Of a stretch of 9,094 nt of DNA, positions 1 to 6,916 are shown one piece after another. Both the position numbers and the translations under genes were made by a program. Each line of letters starts with the position of its first letter. Within the stretch, counting starts at the first letter, position 1. The DNA comes from Porphyromonas sp. Its GTDB lineage: Bacteria > Bacteroidota > Bacteroidia > Bacteroidales > Porphyromonadaceae. The stretch covers positions 1 through 9,094 of the forward strand of contig JASBZJ010000080.1 in assembly GCA_029983495.1 (NCBI GenBank). The letters are read 5' to 3'. The notes under the pieces are model-generated. The model saw only the letters and a list, made by a program, of their open reading frames with translations, searched no databases and had not been told where the DNA came from.

Positions 1-793
1 TTGAAATTTTGAAGTTATCGAGCTGTGTTTCGTTAAGGTCGGGTAGTTCATCGATGCCAATGGCACAGTATGAAATGTTTACCAATGTAAGCTTTTTTAG
101 CTCCTTGCCCCCAAGTAATTGTGTTGGGAACTCCTTGTTGCTAACGCCTCGTATGGTTAATTGTTTTAGTGAGTTTCGGCAAGCGCGTACATCAATGGTA
201 CGTAAAGCAACACCTTGTAGACCTAGGGTTTCGAGTTTGTTACATGCACTAAGGTCGAGGGTTTTAATTGCTTTTTTCGAGAATAGTGCAGGGCTTGCAA
301 TAAAACTTTTTAATTGTGGTGTCTTAGGTAGTTTTACGTCCGTAACATCCGAGCCTGCAAGTGTTATTTCTTCTATATTCGGGCAAGCGGTAAAATCGAG
401 TTCAGGACTTTCGGTGAGTTTTGTTTCGTCCAGATTAAGCCTTATGAGTGACTTTGAAACTAAACTTTTAACCCCATTGATGCTTTTGCTTGCGGCAATG
501 CGTAGGGTTACTAGCTTATCGGCTTCGATGGATAGTTCGTAGTCCTCGGATTGAGGCGTAAGGTTGAGCGAAAATACTTCCGGCTCGTTGCCAGCTTTGG
601 TTTGTTCAATCGTTGCTTTTTGACCGTTGCCAAGGGTAATAGTAGCTTTATCACCCACATTTGCAAGGCGGAAAAGCATTTTTAGTTGGGTAGAGCCACC
701 CATAACGTTAAACTTTAGTTCTTCTTTTTGTGCAAATACCTGCAATGAAGCCACAAGTACTAGCGAGTAGATAGTGAGTAATCGAAATTTCAT
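1..793 (-). CDS. Secreted leucine-rich-repeat-like protein, 3' end beyond window
   Basis: The frame opens at an ATG (791-793) and stays open for 264 codons to the left edge, so the C-terminus is not visible. Residues 1-21 form a typical signal peptide (MKFRLL, a hydrophobic core, then VFA before QKEEL), which supports this start and predicts export. Residues about 25-90 are beta-rich and include GDKATITLGNGQ, resembling the N-terminal region of the LRR modules in the upstream gene. From about residue 95 leucine-rich units appear, for example TLRIAAS, SLIRLNLDETKL, IKTLDLSACNKLETLGL and KKLTLVNIS. They are less regular than in the neighbouring LRR gene. The start lies 101 bases after the stop of that gene on the same strand, so co-transcription is plausible. 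A role as surface adhesin or T9SS cargo is inferred from the neighbours only, because any sorting domain would lie outside the window. Confidence 0.85.
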   Translation of the reverse strand, partial: MKFRLLTIYSLVLVASLQVFAQKEELKFNVMGGSTQLKMLFRLANVGDKATITLGNGQKATIEQTKAGNEPEVFSLNLTPQSEDYELSIEADKLVTLRIAASKSINGVKSLVSKSLIRLNLDETKLTESPELDFTACPNIEEITLAGSDVTDVKLPKTPQLKSFIASPALFSKKAIKTLDLSACNKLETLGLQGVALRTIDVRACRNSLKQLTIRGVSNKEFPTQLLGGKELKKLTLVNISYCAIGIDELPDLNETQLDNFKIS

Positions 794-833
794 TATTAAT
801 TATTCTATTGGTTATTGTTTTTGAGAATGAGTG

Positions 834-842
834 TAGGGAACC
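834..842. repeat. Short intergenic repeat TAGGGAACC, copy 1
   Basis: TAGGGAACC on the plus strand lies between the double LRR gene and the left-edge gene. It is 52 bases past the stop of the former and about 41 before the start of the latter. An identical 9-mer occurs at 6720-6728, and a near copy (TGGGGAACA) at 3714-3722. All three lie between genes. Function is unknown and coincidence is possible. Confidence 0.3.
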
Positions 843-894
843 TTAGGGATGAAAGTATTTGTAACTACCATTCGATGTGCATGTTCGCATTATT

Positions 895-3648
895 TTATAG
901 AGAGTGGTGTTTTACGATGATTTTTGATGTAAAGCCTTGTAGGGTAATAAAGTATTCTCCTTCTGGAAGAGTACAAGTATTAATGCATACGGCTTCGCCA
1001 TTGCTATAAACTTGGTGTATACATTCTCCTTTTATATTGTACAATGAAACAGTACCTTGTTCTGGAACGTTGCTAATCCATAGTTCCTCATTTACAGGAT
1101 TTGGGTAAACTGCTACACCGTTGGGGTATATTGTTATTGTGCTTTCGGTCGCTTTTATTAGTTCTCCTTTACCATTGTTAATGCCTCCTTTATAGTCGTA
1201 TACTTGCCACCCTTTTGCGTTAAGAGCTTTTACTTGGTTATTGCTGTACTGGTTTTTTGAATTTGTTGCTTTACTATCGGTAATAACAAAGGTTCCTTCG
1301 GTTTGTTCGGAGTGAATGTCGACGATGTTATTAACAACTGACTCCATTTCGGTTTTACTAATCCCATTACCATAAATCGATACGCCCAATAAGTTTCTGT
1401 TTTTTGTAAGGTCTATTGTTCCGAGCTCATTACAAGCGATGTTTAGAGTCTTAAGGTTGGGTAGCTTATGTAGTGGTATTGTATGGAGCTTGTTATTGTT
1501 AGCAAATAACCTAACGAGGTTTGATTCTTGGCTTATATTGAATCTGGTTAGTTTGTTGTTCGAACAACTTAGAGTTTCTAATGCTGGGATAGTTTCAAGA
1601 GAAAGTTCCGTTAAGTTATTATTACTGCAGAATAACTCGGTAAGCTCGTTTGTTTTGCCCCATTTTATTTGAGAAAGTTGGTTATTATCAACGTCAACAG
1701 ACTCTAGTGAACTCAAATTGCTTAGGTCGAGGCTTGTAAGGCTGTTATTTTTTGCTTCGATAACTTCGAGAGCTGTATTATTACTAAGGTTAAGTTCTGT
1801 AAGTTTGTTATCGCTAATGAATAGTTTTTCGAGCAGGGTGTTTTGTTTTAGGTCGAGAGTTGTTAATTCGTTTCCTTCACATTCGAGGTAGATTAGGTTA
1901 GTAAGCTTTTCGAGGTTTAATATTGAACTACTAATCCCATTTGCATAGAGATAATCGATTAATGGCGTTTTTGATAAATCAAGCTTGCTTAATGGATTTT
2001 GCGATACGTAAAGAGTTTGTATTTTTGGAGTATGAGAAAGATCGATGTTCGTGAGCTTATTGTTATCGATTTTGAGGTAGTTAAGCTCTTTAAGAGGTGA
2101 AATATTTATATACGAGATGTTATTTGAACTTAGTATAAGCCATTTTAGATTTTCAGACTTGCTAAGGTCAATTGTTGTAAGTTGGTTGTTTTCGAGATAC
2201 AACCCTTCGAGTGTGGGACTTTTTGTTACATCTATGTTTGTAAGCTTTCCTCCCGAGCAGTTTAATGTAATTATATCACCTGCTATAGAAAAGCTCTGCT
2301 GTTTTATAGTAAAGGTACTTTCTTTATCAGGGATAAATGTCCCTTCCAGTCCATCAAATATAATATCACCTTTCACTTTTATCGTAAAAGTTATTGCGTC
2401 GCCTACCTGTTTATTGGTAGTAAAAGTTATTCCCTTATTTATTGGCTTAATAGGGTTTTTCCCATTATCAGTAGGTTCTTCTCCCTCAATTCCTAAATAG
2501 TTTACTCCAAAGTAATCTCTCCCCTTTTGGTAATCAGTAATTTTCCAATTCTTTTTAATAGCGCGAGCTAAAGTTTTCTTGTAGGCTTTGTTTTGTTCCA
2601 AGGGCTCGGTAGTATCTACGAGTACTAATATGGCATAGTCATTTACCGTTCGTTGTGGTAATGCATCCAAAAAGTGACGCATCCCCAGCTCTTTTAGGTG
2701 ATTGCTATATGTGTAAACTTCAAGAAGTGCTGGGCAATTGTTTATTGAAAGCATATCAAGTTGGTTTTTGCTACAATTGAGAATTTTTAGGTTCGATAAA
2801 TTGTTTACCTTTAGTTCTCGAAGTTTGTTACTGCCAATACGTATCTCGGTTAAAGCAGTATTTTTTGCTAGGTCTATCTCGGTAAGGCTATTTTGGGAAA
2901 GATCGAGGTTTGAAAGAGCCGAGCAGGTGGAAACATCTATATTTTCCAACTTATTATCAGCCGCAAGTAGCCATTCTAAACGAGGTAATTCCGAAACATC
3001 AACAGCACTAAGGTAATTACTGCTTATATCAATTTCTTTTAGGGCAGTACAGCCTTTGAGGCGGAAATCCTTTAGTTTGTTATACGAGATATTAAGGGTT
3101 GTAAGCAAGGGGCAATTCCCTAATGATAATTGGTTTAATAAGTTGTTGTTGGCAAAAATTGTTTTTAGCTTATTGTTCGTTGAAAAATCCAGTGAAGAGA
3201 TTTTGTTGTTGCTACAATCAATACTTTGTAATGACGTAAAATGCAATAAATTTAGTGCAGTAAGTCTGTTCTCTGCACAGTTAAGGCTTGTAAGTTGTTG
3301 AGGAAGGCGCAACTCAGTAATTTCATTTTTTGAAACGTTTAATTGCTGTAGTGTTACAGACTGACTTGCGTCAACAAAAGTAAGGTTTGATGTTTTTGCG
3401 GAGAGGTATGTAATTTCTCCATCTATAGAAAATTGGTTGTCCTCTAGGGTATAGGTTACATCTTTTCCATTCTGAAATGAACCCTTAAGCCCATTAAGGG
3501 TTATACTGCCCTTTGCTTCGATGCGAAGAGTAATGCTATTACCCGCTTTTCGAGAAGTGCGGAATAGTATAGGAGAAGCTTGTGTATAGCTTGGAAGGAG
3601 CCATATAAGCATCAAAAAAACGAGAACTATTGTTTTTGGAGTTTTCAT
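895..3648 (-). CDS. Two-module internalin-J-like LRR surface protein with T9SS sorting domain
   Basis: The 917-residue protein is probably exported and attached to, or released from, the cell surface. Residues 1-24 are a signal peptide (MKTPKT, hydrophobic core, YTQA). Two homologous modules follow, at about 25-388 and 404-826. Each has a short beta-rich N-domain (AGNSITLRIEAKGSI versus VGDAITFTIKVKGDI), a run of 21-residue LRRs of the form LxxLxCSxNxLTxLDLSxxx (about 11 and 15 copies), and a C-cap ending in a WKITDYQKG or WQVYDYKGG motif. Cysteine at the LNCS/IDCS position recalls the 21-residue repeats of Listeria InlJ and the InlJ-like protein of Porphyromonas gingivalis. Residues 843-917 match the type A T9SS C-terminal sorting domain (GVAVYPNPVNEEL, then VSLYNIKGE and GEYFITLQG). 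The first ATG sits just before the signal peptide. Known InlJ-type proteins act in adhesion or biofilm, so that role here is inference. The stop is TAA. Confidence 0.93.
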   Translation of the reverse strand: MKTPKTIVLVFLMLIWLLPSYTQASPILFRTSRKAGNSITLRIEAKGSITLNGLKGSFQNGKDVTYTLEDNQFSIDGEITYLSAKTSNLTFVDASQSVTLQQLNVSKNEITELRLPQQLTSLNCAENRLTALNLLHFTSLQSIDCSNNKISSLDFSTNNKLKTIFANNNLLNQLSLGNCPLLTTLNISYNKLKDFRLKGCTALKEIDISSNYLSAVDVSELPRLEWLLAADNKLENIDVSTCSALSNLDLSQNSLTEIDLAKNTALTEIRIGSNKLRELKVNNLSNLKILNCSKNQLDMLSINNCPALLEVYTYSNHLKELGMRHFLDALPQRTVNDYAILVLVDTTEPLEQNKAYKKTLARAIKKNWKITDYQKGRDYFGVNYLGIEGEEPTDNGKNPIKPINKGITFTTNKQVGDAITFTIKVKGDIIFDGLEGTFIPDKESTFTIKQQSFSIAGDIITLNCSGGKLTNIDVTKSPTLEGLYLENNQLTTIDLSKSENLKWLILSSNNISYINISPLKELNYLKIDNNKLTNIDLSHTPKIQTLYVSQNPLSKLDLSKTPLIDYLYANGISSSILNLEKLTNLIYLECEGNELTTLDLKQNTLLEKLFISDNKLTELNLSNNTALEVIEAKNNSLTSLDLSNLSSLESVDVDNNQLSQIKWGKTNELTELFCSNNNLTELSLETIPALETLSCSNNKLTRFNISQESNLVRLFANNNKLHTIPLHKLPNLKTLNIACNELGTIDLTKNRNLLGVSIYGNGISKTEMESVVNNIVDIHSEQTEGTFVITDSKATNSKNQYSNNQVKALNAKGWQVYDYKGGINNGKGELIKATESTITIYPNGVAVYPNPVNEELWISNVPEQGTVSLYNIKGECIHQVYSNGEAVCINTCTLPEGEYFITLQGFTSKIIVKHHSL
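1171..2439 (-). repeat. LRR module B (second copy) of the double LRR protein
   Basis: This covers residues about 404-826. The entry domain (GITFTTNKQVGDAITFTI) parallels module A (PILFRTSRKAGNSITLRI). About 15 LRRs of 21 residues follow (residues 455-770), then the cap with TEMESVVNN, a VITDS strand and KGWQVYDYKGG. It is longer than module A by roughly four repeats, so repeat gain or loss has occurred since the duplication. A short linker leads to the sorting domain. Confidence 0.8.
2485..3576 (-). repeat. LRR module A (first copy) of the double LRR protein
   Basis: This covers residues about 25-388 of the 895-3648 product. It contains a beta-rich entry domain, about 11 consecutive 21-residue LRRs (residues 74-323; units such as QLTSLNCAENRLTALNLL) and a C-cap (residues 315-376) with LPQR, a VDTTE strand and KNWKITDYQKG. 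It aligns in the same domain order with module B. The two copies are clearly diverged in protein sequence, which points to an old duplication. Confidence 0.8.
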
Positions 3649-3713
3649 AGGGTATTTGTTGTTGTCCTATAGGTTTGTATAAAAACTATTTGCGTATTAG
3701 ATTTACGGAGTAG

Positions 3714-3722
3714 TGGGGAACA
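3714..3722. repeat. Short intergenic repeat, variant copy 2 (TGGGGAACA)
   Basis: TGGGGAACA lies 11 bases beyond the stop of the jelly-roll gene and about 65 bases before the start of the double LRR gene. With GAGTAG in front it resembles copy 1 (GAGTG then TAGGGAACC). Seven of the nine core bases agree. Confidence 0.22.
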
Positions 3723-3733
3723 GAGTTGGTATA

Positions 3734-6016
3734 TTAAAGTAGAACTTTATAACTTCTTGTAGAGGTTTTTATTATGTACATAAGTTGTTGTTGAGTTCCG
3801 CCAACCTTAATTATTTCCCCCTTCTTACACTGTCGGGTCACTAATAATTCGCCCTTACTGTTGAATATTGTTATATGTAGATCCTTATTTGCGATAACAG
3901 TATCCTTTTTTAGAATAAATTCTTCTTGTGGTGTTGATGGAGTATTGTTCTCGTTGTTGTTTTTCTTCGCAAGGGTTACATCAATTGAATTCGAGGTTTC
4001 ACTAGTAATAATTTCTTTTCCTATAATACGATACGCTATAACGTTGTATCTATAATAATGGTTAGGCTCGTTTAGAAGTTCCGTTACTTCAGCTTTAGTA
4101 TCAGTCCCAACTAGTGGTATTTGGTTATTAAGTGTTGTAATAGAATCATTTTTATTTATAGTTGCTTCAATAGCAATTGAATCAATAAGGAACGGTTCGC
4201 CACTCCAGGTAATAAAGCTAATGTTAAGAGGCTTACTTTCGTTGTAGTCAATAATTATTTCGTTATCAATAAAGCCCGTTTTTTCGAAGTGGATAAGCTC
4301 AATGCTATTGGGGCGCTTCCCATTTATTCTGGTAGATAGATCGGTGCCAGCTTCTGCCCAAGCACGGATAAATAACTTTAATTTTGCTTTTGAATTGGTT
4401 TGTTTTATTTGAATAGCAGGTAATTGTACGGCAGCTCCAATGCCTTTTGTGCCAAGCATACCTTCAGCAATAATTGTGTTCTGGCTAATCCATCCTGGTA
4501 ATTGTGTGTATTGGTCAAGGCTAAGCAACCCCTCGTTCAGTTCGGTCGCTTCCTCAGGTTGAACCCCTTTTGCTATGACTTTATCGAAGTCCTCTTTGTA
4601 GAGAGGTATGGTTTGTTTATTATCCGTAGCAACATAAACATTATAATTATAAAGCAAATACCCTTCGGCTCTGGGATTCGTTTTCCAGTTTGCCATAAAG
4701 CTACTTTCTGTTATATGTTCCGCATCAAAGGCTGTTGTCGGCAATAATGTGTAAACAAAAATTTCATTACTGGAGAGCGAAAGTTGTTCTTCTTTTTTTG
4801 AGCGTACTGAATAATAGTAGTCAATTTCGGGATTCAGCCCCTTCACTAAATACGAAGTTGCTTTCACTTCTTTTGCTTCCAGCCCTTCAGCAAAAATATG
4901 ATCGGCTTCGTAGTATACAGTAAGGTTATCCAAAAATAGGCTATCTGTGCCTTTATAAATTACTCGAATTGAGGTTGAGTTTATGTTTATGCTTTCGGAT
5001 AAGTAAACATATTTGTATTTCCCTAACCCTCGAGTATCTATTTCAATAAATGGAATGAATTCGTCACCTACTTCTTGTTCTATAATTACTTTTCCCTCAG
5101 CCGAGGTATTGCTAACTTTCCCCCAAAAAGCAAAGCTTCGAACTGGTTTTGAGCTTTGTCTCAATGTTAGCTTATCTCCATTTTTTAATAGAAGAGCTTT
5201 ATCGTTACTATATGCTTTCTCCTTACCTACAGTTATTGGCGAGTACCCATTGTTGTTTACAGTGAACGAACCGAAGTTATGGCTTGTACTACTATTATCA
5301 TCCCATGATTTTTTTGCATCGAAAGTTTCCATGATGGAGTCGTTTGCACTTAATGGTGCTTTGCTGTACACACTAAGAATATATGTTTCGATGTTTGGAA
5401 CAGCTTCCCAATGTGCAGTAAATCCATCGAAGGTTTGATTGGTATATTGTTTAGCCGTTGGATAAGGTAATATCGTTTTTTTTCGTTCTACAACAATATC
5501 ATCGATGTAGAAGAATTCGTCGTATGCCCCTGCAAACTGAATAAAAGCTTCGGCCGATTTGTTGCTTGCTTCAACATTTAATGTTATCGTATACTTTTGC
5601 CAAGTGTCGGTCATTGTAAACTTTTCTCCAGCAAGGCTCATACTTCGGTAAGTAACGTTTACAGTACCATTGTGGTTTCCTTTATTTTTAGTTCTTGCCC
5701 TGAATTGAATGGTAATAGTTCCGCTATAGTCAGCTACTGGTGTATCCAAGTATCCATCCTCCAAATCCCAACCTGTTGAGTAGTTGCTTATGAAGCATAC
5801 GCCTCCCGCTTGATGTACTGCTGCACCAGTCCAATTTGGGGTATTGGTGTAGTTTTTAGGGATTATTGTGGTCATTTCATCCGCAATGTCTTTTTGATCT
5901 GGGGTCTTTTCGCTTCCCGCAGTAAAGAGTGAGAAGTCTTCCTTAACTAAAATCTGAGCTGATAAGGAATTTAGTGAAAATGTAAATATGGCTAATGGTA
6001 GGATAAATTTGTTCAT
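3734..6016 (-). CDS. Secreted jelly-roll / fibronectin-III repeat protein with sorting-like C-terminus
   Basis: The 760-residue protein starts at ATG 6014-6016, directly before a signal peptide (residues 1-20, MNKFILPLAIF to SLSA). Three jelly-roll-like beta-sandwich regions are visible. They lie at about residues 24-178 (EDFSLF, GYLDTPVADYSGTITIQFRA, FFYIDDIVVER), 229-369 (METFDAKKSW, FAFWGKVS, SLFLDNLTVYY) and 474-620 (YTQLPGWISQ, KLKLFIRAWAE, PFLIDSIAIEA). The closing FxIDDIxV pattern is typical of choice-of-anchor-J and cleaved-adhesin domains. Fn3-like half-domains surround the second and third jelly rolls (FDGFTAHWEAVPNIETYIL, EIDYYYSVRSKKEE, SSFMANWKTN, HYYRYNVIAYR). Residues about 701-760 (LHITIFNSKGELLVTR, then YIIKTSTRSYKVLL) resemble a T9SS sorting domain but lack YPNP. 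No catalytic motif was seen. A carbohydrate- or protein-binding surface role is inferred. It is the first gene of a probable three-gene unit, and its stop (TAA) is 85 bases before the next start. Confidence 0.9.
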   Translation of the reverse strand: MNKFILPLAIFTFSLNSLSAQILVKEDFSLFTAGSEKTPDQKDIADEMTTIIPKNYTNTPNWTGAAVHQAGGVCFISNYSTGWDLEDGYLDTPVADYSGTITIQFRARTKNKGNHNGTVNVTYRSMSLAGEKFTMTDTWQKYTITLNVEASNKSAEAFIQFAGAYDEFFYIDDIVVERKKTILPYPTAKQYTNQTFDGFTAHWEAVPNIETYILSVYSKAPLSANDSIMETFDAKKSWDDNSSTSHNFGSFTVNNNGYSPITVGKEKAYSNDKALLLKNGDKLTLRQSSKPVRSFAFWGKVSNTSAEGKVIIEQEVGDEFIPFIEIDTRGLGKYKYVYLSESININSTSIRVIYKGTDSLFLDNLTVYYEADHIFAEGLEAKEVKATSYLVKGLNPEIDYYYSVRSKKEEQLSLSSNEIFVYTLLPTTAFDAEHITESSFMANWKTNPRAEGYLLYNYNVYVATDNKQTIPLYKEDFDKVIAKGVQPEEATELNEGLLSLDQYTQLPGWISQNTIIAEGMLGTKGIGAAVQLPAIQIKQTNSKAKLKLFIRAWAEAGTDLSTRINGKRPNSIELIHFEKTGFIDNEIIIDYNESKPLNISFITWSGEPFLIDSIAIEATINKNDSITTLNNQIPLVGTDTKAEVTELLNEPNHYYRYNVIAYRIIGKEIITSETSNSIDVTLAKKNNNENNTPSTPQEEFILKKDTVIANKDLHITIFNSKGELLVTRQCKKGEIIKVGGTQQQLMYIIKTSTRSYKVLL

Positions 6017-6108
6017 AAGAAAAAGGAATGTTTTTAGGCTTATAGATAAAATTTGGAGCTTAGTCTTAGCTAGAAGACCTTTATTAAACTTATTGTGACT
6101 GATACCTC

Positions 6109-6118
6109 GACGTACGTC
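6109..6118. repeat. Perfect 10-base palindrome GACGTACGTC
   Basis: GACGTACGTC is its own reverse complement. It sits in AT-rich non-coding DNA about 95 bases upstream of the jelly-roll gene start. It could be a binding site for a dimeric regulator or a chance palindrome. No regulator gene is in the window. Confidence 0.3.
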
Positions 6119-6367
6119 ATATGTTTGGGAAAGGTTATGCTTGTTTTAGCATGCCCCAGTACATGGGTGAGGTACACCTTTCTGGGATTTATTCATGTAA
6201 AGATATTATTCTTGATTGTCCTTCGAACGGTCAATGCCTATTCTTGGGTGATTTTTACTTTAAATAGGCCTTTGCTATTGAAGTGGGGGATGATTTTTGT
6301 CGAGTCTGGTTGTGCTACTTGTGCTTTGCGCCTTCGGCAAGGGGCAACATGCTAGGTTTAATAGAAC

Positions 6368-6383
6368 TAAGCTGAAAAGCTTA
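6368..6383. other. Small hairpin with GAAA loop
   Basis: TAAGCT and AGCTTA form a perfect 6-base-pair stem closed by a GAAA loop when read on the plus strand. A further AGCTTA-like copy (GAGCTTAA) follows at once. On the minus strand, the sense of the probable leader, the loop would be TTTC, so the GNRA loop would form only in a plus-strand transcript. Confidence 0.3.
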
Positions 6384-6521
6384 TTGAGCTTAATTGATGT
6401 AGTGTTGTTCTTCATATAGTTATAGTTTTTGTTTCTTTTGTTAAGTTCCTTTTGTTACATAGTATTTATTTGGCTTGCCTTTGGTTGCTTCTATTAGCTT
6501 ACTCGAAAAAAATGTTCATCG

Positions 6522-6568
6522 AGCCACTGTCGCAAAGGTAGTTTTTTTTGTTCAAAAATAAAGTGGCT
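6522..6568. repeat. 7-base inverted repeat flanking the minus-strand promoter box
   Basis: AGCCACT (6522-6528) and AGTGGCT (6562-6568) are exact reverse complements 33 bases apart. They bracket the TACCTTTG box at 6533-6540 and the A-rich segment upstream of it. The inner arm would overlap the expected transcription start. The position suits an operator or a start-site hairpin, but no bound protein is known. Confidence 0.35.
6533..6540 (-). promoter_or_regulatory. Bacteroidota-type -7 promoter box, probably for the jelly-roll gene unit
   Basis: On the minus strand the sequence reads TACCTTTGCGAC, an exact match to the Bacteroidota -7 consensus TAnnTTTG. The -33 TTTG box at the usual 19-21 base spacing is not well matched; a TTTTTG lies only about 12 bases upstream. 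Transcription would start near 6525 and run to the gene starting at 6016, leaving a leader of about 510 bases. No better box was found nearer that gene. Confidence 0.5.
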
Positions 6569-6682
6569 TCCTATAACCTCGTTTAGTTATATACTTTGTT
6601 TATACCGTTGCCTAATGGCGGATTATGGCATTGTTTTTTCCCAGTTCGGGCACATACGTCGGTATTCTATTGATCAGTTCTG

Positions 6683-6690
6683 TATATTTG
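6683..6690 (+). promoter_or_regulatory. Plus-strand -7 promoter box facing the 3' end of the LRR/GLUG gene
   Basis: TATATTTG followed by CACCC matches TAnnTTTG exactly on the plus strand. No good -33 TTTG is seen at the expected distance. Transcription would start near 6697, pass through the G7/C7 hairpin and enter the LRR/GLUG gene antisense. No plus-strand gene follows, so the product would be a small or antisense RNA if the box is used. Confidence 0.35.
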
Positions 6691-6719
6691 CACCCAGAAA
6701 TGGGGTGGAAGGTTTGCAC

Positions 6720-6728
6720 TAGGGAACC
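6720..6728. repeat. Short intergenic repeat TAGGGAACC, copy 3
   Basis: This is identical to copy 1 at 834-842 and lies 188 bases past the stop of the LRR/GLUG gene. Outside the nine bases the flanks do not match clearly. Confidence 0.25.
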
Positions 6729-6812
6729 ATTCGAACTTACAGTTGGACTAATAAATTAGACCACTTTGTTCATTGGGGCTTATTGTCTTGTATTTGTATA
6801 CTTCAGTCAGTA

Positions 6813-6852
6813 TAGGGGGGGCAAAACAAGAGTTTTGACATATCCCCCCCCT
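6813..6852 (-). terminator. Strong G7/C7 hairpin downstream of the LRR/GLUG gene (possible terminator)
   Basis: TAGGGGGGG (6813-6821) pairs with CCCCCCCTA (6844-6852) over 9 base pairs. Inside it CAAAAC (6822-6827) pairs with GTTTTG (6832-6837) around a 4-base AAGA loop, leaving a 6-base bulge (ACATAT) on one side. It begins about 65 bases after the stop of the LRR/GLUG gene, where a 3' terminator would be expected. No T-run follows on either strand, so intrinsic termination is uncertain. A 3'-end stabiliser or a small-RNA structure is equally possible. An alternative stem, GACAT (6837-6841) with ATGTC (6853-6857), would exclude the long stem and leave the C7 tract in a loop. Confidence 0.45.
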
Positions 6853-6916
6853 AATGTCTTGTGTTACTTTGGGTATGCTATTGTGGTTTGTAAGTACTGA
6901 AAAATGATAAAGTATT

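Larger units (their letters stand above)
6017..6916. other. Gene-free stretch of 900 bases between the LRR/GLUG gene and the jelly-roll gene
   Basis: No convincing coding frame is present on either strand. The only longer frame (6095-6355, plus strand) has no signal peptide or domain and an unlikely composition. The stretch holds a minus-strand promoter box near 6533-6540 that would give the jelly-roll gene a leader of roughly 510 bases, and a plus-strand box at 6683-6690. It also holds an inverted repeat around the first box, hairpins at 6325-6343 (GC-rich TTC loop), 6368-6383 and 6813-6852, and a 10-base palindrome at 6109-6118. No tRNA, rRNA, known riboswitch or insertion-sequence end was recognised. 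It may be a long regulated 5' leader, a small-RNA locus or remnant DNA; the sequence does not decide between these. Confidence 0.6.

Noticed and set aside
9..542. Long plus-strand open frames opposite the minus-strand genes (for example 9-542, 2117-2500, 5013-5438 and 7047-7487)
   Set aside because: They are serine-, leucine- and phenylalanine-rich mirror images of genes with clear domains and signal peptides on the other strand.
1339..3429. Regularly spaced similar units that might suggest a DNA-level tandem repeat or CRISPR
   Set aside because: The 63-base period comes from 21-residue protein repeats. The DNA copies are diverged and there are no identical repeats with unique spacers.
6095..6355. 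86-codon plus-strand frame in the gene-free stretch
   Set aside because: It shows no signal peptide, domain or repeat, has a composition rich in Leu, Val, Cys and Trp without order, and no promoter in front. It reads as a chance frame in non-coding DNA.
6729..6736. GTTCGAAT on the minus strand, resembling a tRNA T-arm
   Set aside because: No acceptor stem, D-arm or anticodon arm can be built around it.
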